A DNA stretch of 64,000 nucleotides from Candidatus Heimdallarchaeota archaeon (GTDB lineage Archaea > Asgardarchaeota > Heimdallarchaeia > Heimdallarchaeales > Heimdallarchaeaceae), in assembly GCA_030603365.1 (NCBI GenBank), contig JAUVXV010000005.1, positions 1 through 64,000 of the forward strand, given 5' to 3'. Below the pieces are notes generated by a model. It had not been told where the DNA came from and did not search any database. It saw nothing but the letters and a program-made list of their open reading frames with translations. Below, one piece after another: positions 60,037-64,000 of the stretch (positions are counted from its first letter, which is position 1; each line of letters begins with the position of its first letter). The position numbers were made by a program, and so were the translations under genes.

Positions 60037-60207
60037 TTACTTAGCTTCTTTCGCCATTACTGCTGCAGAGAGTTTTCTTCTTAATCTTCTGTTAGAGACT
60101 TCTCTGTTTACTCTTCTGATACTCCAGAAGACTAATCCTATAACTAGACCAACAACACCTGTAGTAAGAAACACACTTATTATTTCTGGTATAAATGTAG
60201 GAGCCAT
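60037..60207 (-). CDS. Small single-helix membrane protein
   Basis: 56 residues on the minus strand from ATG 60207 to TAA 60037: MAPTFIPEIISVFLTTGVVG, then LVIGLVFWSIRR and a strongly basic tail (VNREVSNRRLRRKLSAAVMA). One membrane helix with a positively charged cytoplasmic end. GGTG just upstream and a TATA-like TTTAAAAATG about 45 nt before the ATG support expression. I do not recognise the family. It fills most of the otherwise empty 338-nt region between the phosphoesterase and biotin ligase genes. Confidence 0.6.
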   Translation of the reverse strand: MAPTFIPEIISVFLTTGVVGLVIGLVFWSIRRVNREVSNRRLRRKLSAAVMAKEAK

Positions 60208-60281
60208 TCACTCAACACCTACATGAAGTGATTCTCACACATTTTTAAATGTATGCTTTGTTAGTTTCTGTTCTTCTAATC

Positions 60282-61061
60282 TTAATCTATCAAATGAATA
60301 TTCTTTGATTCCTCAATCTGGATATTGATTATTTCATTGTCTTTAACAAGTACTAGTAATCCTTCATTATTTATTCCATCACAATTGTATTTTTTTAACA
60401 TGTATCTATGCATTTTGCTAAGATTTAACAGGTTTGTATTGTATTCAGAAATTAGTTCGTTGACATGTTCGGATTTTAATTTTTCTAGGTATGCAAAAAG
60501 GGTCTCAGTTAATGATTCTATAAGAATACCCATATTGGAAATACATTTAATTTCTTCTGAAATACTTGTGGCTTTAACTCCCTCCACTTTATTCAGGTCT
60601 TCTTTTTTAATATTGATGTTCAAACCAATTCCAATAAGTAGATGATTTATCTGACTACTATGTATTTCAAGTAAGATACCACCTAATTTCTTGTTGTTTA
60701 GATAGATATCATTTGGCCATTTTATTTTGATGTCTAGTTTGTAAAGTTCTTTGAGTGTTTGTTGAATACTTAAAGCTGTTATGTAATGGATCATTCTCAT
60801 CTGCTTCTGGTTAATACTCTTTTCAAGAGCAAGAACATATGTTCCATAGAATCCACCTTTAGGAGAAACCCACTTAGAATTTTCTCTTCCTTTTCCTTCT
60901 AGTTGCTCATCTGCAATAATTAGAAAAGGTTCAGTGCTCTTTTTACGAAGATGATTTGCAACAATATCCATAGTAGAAGAAATACTATCATATCTAATAA
61001 TTCGCATTTTCTCTCTATTGAATATCACAAGAAACACTTTACACGAGCTGTTAATAGACAT
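60282..61061 (-). CDS. birA: Biotin-[carboxyl carrier protein] ligase
   Basis: 259 residues. DSISSTMDIVANHLRK, ADEQLEGKGRENSKWVSPKG (family: GRGRxGRxWxSPxGG, here slightly changed), IKWPNDIYLNNKKLGGILLE and LIGIGLNINI are the BirA catalytic-domain blocks in order. It activates biotin to biotinyl-AMP and attaches it to a carrier protein. There is no N-terminal DNA-binding domain, so it is the enzyme only (type I). The first Met at 61061 lies about 20 nt after a TATA-like TTTTATAACC, but the family could also begin at the Met at 61007. It is divergent from the carboxyltransferase gene, which needs its product. Confidence 0.9.
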   Translation of the reverse strand: MSINSSCKVFLVIFNREKMRIIRYDSISSTMDIVANHLRKKSTEPFLIIADEQLEGKGRENSKWVSPKGGFYGTYVLALEKSINQKQMRMIHYITALSIQQTLKELYKLDIKIKWPNDIYLNNKKLGGILLEIHSSQINHLLIGIGLNINIKKEDLNKVEGVKATSISEEIKCISNMGILIESLTETLFAYLEKLKSEHVNELISEYNTNLLNLSKMHRYMLKKYNCDGINNEGLLVLVKDNEIINIQIEESKNIHLID

Positions 61062-61139
61062 TATTACATCTTGAGGTTATAAAATTTATTTACTATACAA
61101 GGAAAATCTATTTTTATTGGAATTGTAATTATTTGTTTG

Positions 61140-62717
61140 ATGGTCAAAAAAACAGAGTACTCATCAGAAGATGAGGAAAAGAACAAATATGATGATTTGG
61201 AGAATAAAAGGATTCAAAGTAGAGAAGGAGGGGGAAAGAAAAGAATTGAAAATCAACATAGTAAAGGAAAGCTCACTGCAAGAGAGAGAATCGAAATACT
61301 TGTTGATGAAGATTCATTCATTGAATTGGATTCCTTTGTTACTCATCAATCTGCCAAATTTGATATGTCTAAAAATCGACCGTATGGTGATGGTGTTGTA
61401 ACAGGTCATGCAAAAATCGCAGATAGACCTGTTTATCTTTATAGTCAAGATTTCACTGTTTTTGGTGGTAGCCTAGGTAGAGCCCAAGCTACGAAAATAT
61501 GCAAAGTTATGGACCTTGCAGTAAAAACTGGAACACCTATCATAGGTCTACTTGATTCAGGAGGAGCCAGAATTCAAGAAGGTGTAGCATCTTTAGCCGG
61601 TTATGGGGATATATTCTTTCGGAATACTTTAGCTTCAGGAGTAATTCCTCAAATCTCTGTTATATTGGGACCTTGTGCAGGTGGAGCAGTTTACTCACCT
61701 GCCTTAACAGATTTTGTACTTATGAATAAGGAAAATTCGTTTATGTTTGTTACTGGTCCAGAAGTAGTAAAAGCTGTCACAGGAGAGGAGATTTCTTTTT
61801 ATGAGTTGGGGGGAAGCGAGGTACATAGAAGTAAAACAGGAATATGTCATCTAGTGGGAGAAACTGAAGAAGAAACTTTAGGACTAGTTAGAAAATTATT
61901 ATCATACTTGCCTTCAAATAATCTAGATGATTCACCTACATATTCTCCCCTCCCCAAGGTTAACGAGCAGTTAATTCTTAGAGATTTAATTCCACAGAAA
62001 GATAATGAGCCCTACGATATGAAAAATATAATCTGTACGATAGTTGATTCTGATAGTTTTATTGAACTACAAGAAGACTGGGCTAAGAATATGATAATTG
62101 GTTTCTCAAGGATCAATGGTGATACTATTGGGATTATTGCTAACCAACCTATGTTTATTGGAGGTTCAATTGACGTTAATGCATCTGACAAAGCATCTAG
62201 ATTTATTCGTTTCTGTGATTCCTTTAACCTACCAATTTTAACATTTGTTGATGTTCCCGGATTTTTACCTGGAGTAAAACAAGAATATGAAGGTTTAATC
62301 AGACATGGTGCAAAATTGCTTTATGCCTATTCAGAAGCAACTGTTCCAAAAATTTCAATTATTATTCGAAAAGCATATGGTGGGGCTTACATAGTTATGA
62401 GTTCCAAGCATTTAGGGACAGACTTTAACTTAGCATGGCCAACAGCTGAAATTGCAGTTATGGGATCCGAAGGTGCTTGTAAAGTGCTTTACAAGAACAA
62501 ACTTAACGATGTAGAAAAACCAGAAGAGGTATTAGCAGAATTTGCTAAACAATTTAAAACAGAATTCGCAACACCTTATCAAGCAGCTGAATTGGGATAT
62601 ATCGACAAAGTGATTTTTCCAGAAGAAACTAGGAAAGAGATAATTCTCACTCTAAACATTCTTCAAAATAAAAGGGAACAGACACCAAAAAGGAAACATG
62701 GAGTGCCACCAGTTTAG
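61140..62717 (+). CDS. pccB: Propionyl-/methylmalonyl-CoA carboxyltransferase beta subunit
   Basis: 525 residues from ATG 61140. GKLTARERIEILVDEDSFIE, FTVFGGSLGRAQATKICKVM, GLLDSGGARIQEGVASLAGY, PCAGGAVYSPALTDFVLM, EEISFYELGGSEVHRSKTGI and DVPGFLPGVKQEYEGLIRHG are the two crotonase-type halves of acyl-CoA carboxyltransferases; the end PKRKHGVPPV matches PccB. It moves CO2 from carboxybiotin to propionyl-CoA (or the reverse, if coupled to decarboxylation). The neighbours on both sides are the biotin ligase (divergent) and a convergent biotin carboxylase, so the full enzyme is assembled here except for the biotin carrier, which is not visible. Confidence 0.92.
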   Translation: MVKKTEYSSEDEEKNKYDDLENKRIQSREGGGKKRIENQHSKGKLTARERIEILVDEDSFIELDSFVTHQSAKFDMSKNRPYGDGVVTGHAKIADRPVYLYSQDFTVFGGSLGRAQATKICKVMDLAVKTGTPIIGLLDSGGARIQEGVASLAGYGDIFFRNTLASGVIPQISVILGPCAGGAVYSPALTDFVLMNKENSFMFVTGPEVVKAVTGEEISFYELGGSEVHRSKTGICHLVGETEEETLGLVRKLLSYLPSNNLDDSPTYSPLPKVNEQLILRDLIPQKDNEPYDMKNIICTIVDSDSFIELQEDWAKNMIIGFSRINGDTIGIIANQPMFIGGSIDVNASDKASRFIRFCDSFNLPILTFVDVPGFLPGVKQEYEGLIRHGAKLLYAYSEATVPKISIIIRKAYGGAYIVMSSKHLGTDFNLAWPTAEIAVMGSEGACKVLYKNKLNDVEKPEEVLAEFAKQFKTEFATPYQAAELGYIDKVIFPEETRKEIILTLNILQNKREQTPKRKHGVPPV

Positions 62718-62727
62718 CGAAAAATAA

Positions 62728-64000
62728 TTACCTTCGTTGTTGTTCAAGTCTACTTTGTTCTCTCCATTTACTCTTCTCTTTCTTAATTTTACTTAGTTTT
62801 TGCTCTTTATTCTTTTGTTTTGAATTGTGTGCTGTCTTTGCTTTAAGCATGGCAATGAGCTTTAACTTCTGATACTGGTTCATTAACTGATTAATCTTAT
62901 TTTCATTCAAGAAGTCACTAGTAATTTCTCTATTCAGGAATTCATGAGTCTGAATTATCGCTTTATGAAGATCTATGTTAGTTTTTATTCCTGAAATTGA
63001 CAATTCCTTTAATGCTATGAGAGATTTTTGTATAGTTTCTTCTCTATTTCTTCCTTTAACTATTAGTTTTCCAATTAGAGAATCATATTGGTTAGGAACT
63101 TGATAATTTGGATAGATAAACGTATCAAATCTAACATTATTATTCTCAGGGATACTTAGATTCGATATTCTACCCATCTGTGGATATAACCCTTTTAAAG
63201 GGTCCTCGGCATTGATTCTGAACTCAAAAGCATGCCCTTCAAATTTTATATCACTCTGATCAAACTGGAGTTCTTCATTGTTAGCAATTCTAAGTTGTTG
63301 AATAACAAGATCAATTCCCGTAATCATTTCAGTAATAGGGTGTTCAACTTGAATACGCGGGTTGATTTCATTGAAAAATAATTCATCATCCTTCCAGAGA
63401 AATTCAACAGTTCCAATATTGTTGTAAGATAGATTCTTTGCTAGCATACAAATTTTCTCTCCCAAATCATTTCTTTTTTCTGAGGATATAAATGAAGGAG
63501 CTTCTTCAATTATTTTTTGATGTGATCTTTGGATTGAACATTCTCTATCACCTAATTGAACAATTGCACCATGATTATCTGACATAAATTGCATCTCAAT
63601 ATGCCTGGGTTCTCGAATGTAGCTCTCTAGGAAAACTGCATTATTTCCAAAGTATTTCTTAGCAATAGATTGACATCCTGTTAAACTTTTTTCTAAATCT
63701 TCTGGTCTTTCAACAATTTCGATTCCAATCCCTCCACCCCCAAAAACTGCTTTAATTATTATTGGATAACCAAGAATTTCAGCTAATTTCTCAGCTTCAG
63801 AAACAGATTCAATTATATTAGATGAGCCTGGAATAACTTGAATACCAACATCTTCAGCCATTTTTTTAGCTTCAAGTTTGTTCCCTATTTTATACAACAC
63901 TGAAGAAGTAGGACCTATGAAAATCATTCCTTGTTTTTCAACTTCCTTTGCAAAATTTGCATTTTCGCTAAGAAAACCATAACCAGGATGAATTCCGTTA
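62728..64000 (-). CDS. Biotin carboxylase subunit of acyl-CoA carboxylase, 5' end outside the window
   Basis: The frame is open to the right edge (424 codons in the window); just before the first Met visible inside lie IHPGYGFLSENANFAKEVEK, which identifies the true N-terminus as outside. The ATP-grasp motif KAVFGGGGIGIEIV, HIEMQFMSDNHG, GDRECSIQRSHQKIIEEAPS and NPRIQVEHPITEMITGIDLV are intact. Unlike full PccA chains, it ends without a biotin carrier domain (MKM motif), and instead carries about 45 residues rich in Lys and Gln (HNSKQKNKEQKLSKIKKEKS). The carrier protein must be encoded elsewhere. It converges with pccB, 10 nt away. Confidence 0.9.
   Translation of the reverse strand, partial: NGIHPGYGFLSENANFAKEVEKQGMIFIGPTSSVLYKIGNKLEAKKMAEDVGIQVIPGSSNIIESVSEAEKLAEILGYPIIIKAVFGGGGIGIEIVERPEDLEKSLTGCQSIAKKYFGNNAVFLESYIREPRHIEMQFMSDNHGAIVQLGDRECSIQRSHQKIIEEAPSFISSEKRNDLGEKICMLAKNLSYNNIGTVEFLWKDDELFFNEINPRIQVEHPITEMITGIDLVIQQLRIANNEELQFDQSDIKFEGHAFEFRINAEDPLKGLYPQMGRISNLSIPENNNVRFDTFIYPNYQVPNQYDSLIGKLIVKGRNREETIQKSLIALKELSISGIKTNIDLHKAIIQTHEFLNREITSDFLNENKINQLMNQYQKLKLIAMLKAKTAHNSKQKNKEQKLSKIKKEKSKWREQSRLEQQRR

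Noticed and set aside
60325..60645. 106-residue plus-strand frame opposite birA
   Set aside because: Antisense shadow of a gene with all catalytic motifs; low-complexity Ser/Leu composition.
1..64000. CRISPR array, rRNA or tRNA genes, replication origin
   Set aside because: No regularly spaced direct repeats, no conserved rRNA or tRNA sequence, and no orc1/cdc6 gene or origin-box cluster were seen in reading the window.

Overview
This is a 64 kb piece of a low-GC archaeal chromosome, most likely from an Asgard archaeon. Several independent things show that it is archaeal: a nurA-herA-mre11-rad50 operon, an F420-dependent methylene-H4MPT dehydrogenase (mtd), a geranylgeranyl-reductase-type flavoprotein, and many genes with a TATA box 22-30 nt before the start codon (leaderless mRNAs). 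The Asgard assignment is an inference from the mixture: kynureninase, LURP-one/tubby-like proteins, an FLVCR-like MFS protein and many secreted proteins with a C-terminal membrane anchor. Kynureninase points towards Heimdallarchaeia, but no marker gene (rRNA, ribosomal protein) is present to prove it.

Layout. 0-0.5 kb: 5' part of a TnpB-type transposon gene that runs off the left edge. 0.6-6.6 kb: flavodoxin-like protein, secreted zinc peptidase, a secreted-protein gene broken by an in-frame stop, an unknown protein, a geranylgeranyl-reductase-like FAD protein and a VIT/CCC1-type carrier. 6.7-14.8 kb: DNA-end resection operon nurA-herA-mre11-rad50, followed by an unknown coiled-coil protein. 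14.8-22.4 kb: HAD phosphatase, LLM flavin/F420 oxidoreductase, nitroreductase, an ABC-2 exporter pair, kynureninase and a circularly permuted family-5 solute-binding protein. 22.5-28.2 kb: a giant UvrA made of two fused full-length copies. 28.3-35.7 kb: MFS carrier, pirin, GNAT, secreted protein, HTH-membrane regulator, DUF4382-like protein, LigB-type dioxygenase, SagB-type oxidoreductase. 35.7-40.0 kb: four related nucleotidyltransferase-fold proteins, interrupted by an opposite-strand 7-TM protein. 40.1-46.9 kb: three tandem paralogs of one anchored secreted family, then two large Tyr-rich anchored surface proteins. 46.9-55.8 kb: housekeeping and metabolic genes (mtnA, mtd, an asparaginyl-tRNA synthetase, glutamine amidotransferase, methyltransferase, hydrolase) with two LURP-one-like proteins. 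55.9-60.2 kb: secreted protein, a candidate structured RNA, a parallel beta-helix surface protein, a purple-acid-phosphatase-like surface enzyme and a 56-residue membrane protein. 60.3-64 kb: biotin ligase, carboxyltransferase and biotin carboxylase (the last cut by the right edge), which together form most of a propionyl-CoA/acyl-CoA carboxylase system.

No rRNA, tRNA or CRISPR array was found. The observations most worth following up are the structured RNA near 56.6 kb, the circularly permuted solute-binding protein, the tandem UvrA with a diverged second half, the four-gene nucleotidyltransferase-like family, and the coiled-coil protein attached to the resection operon.
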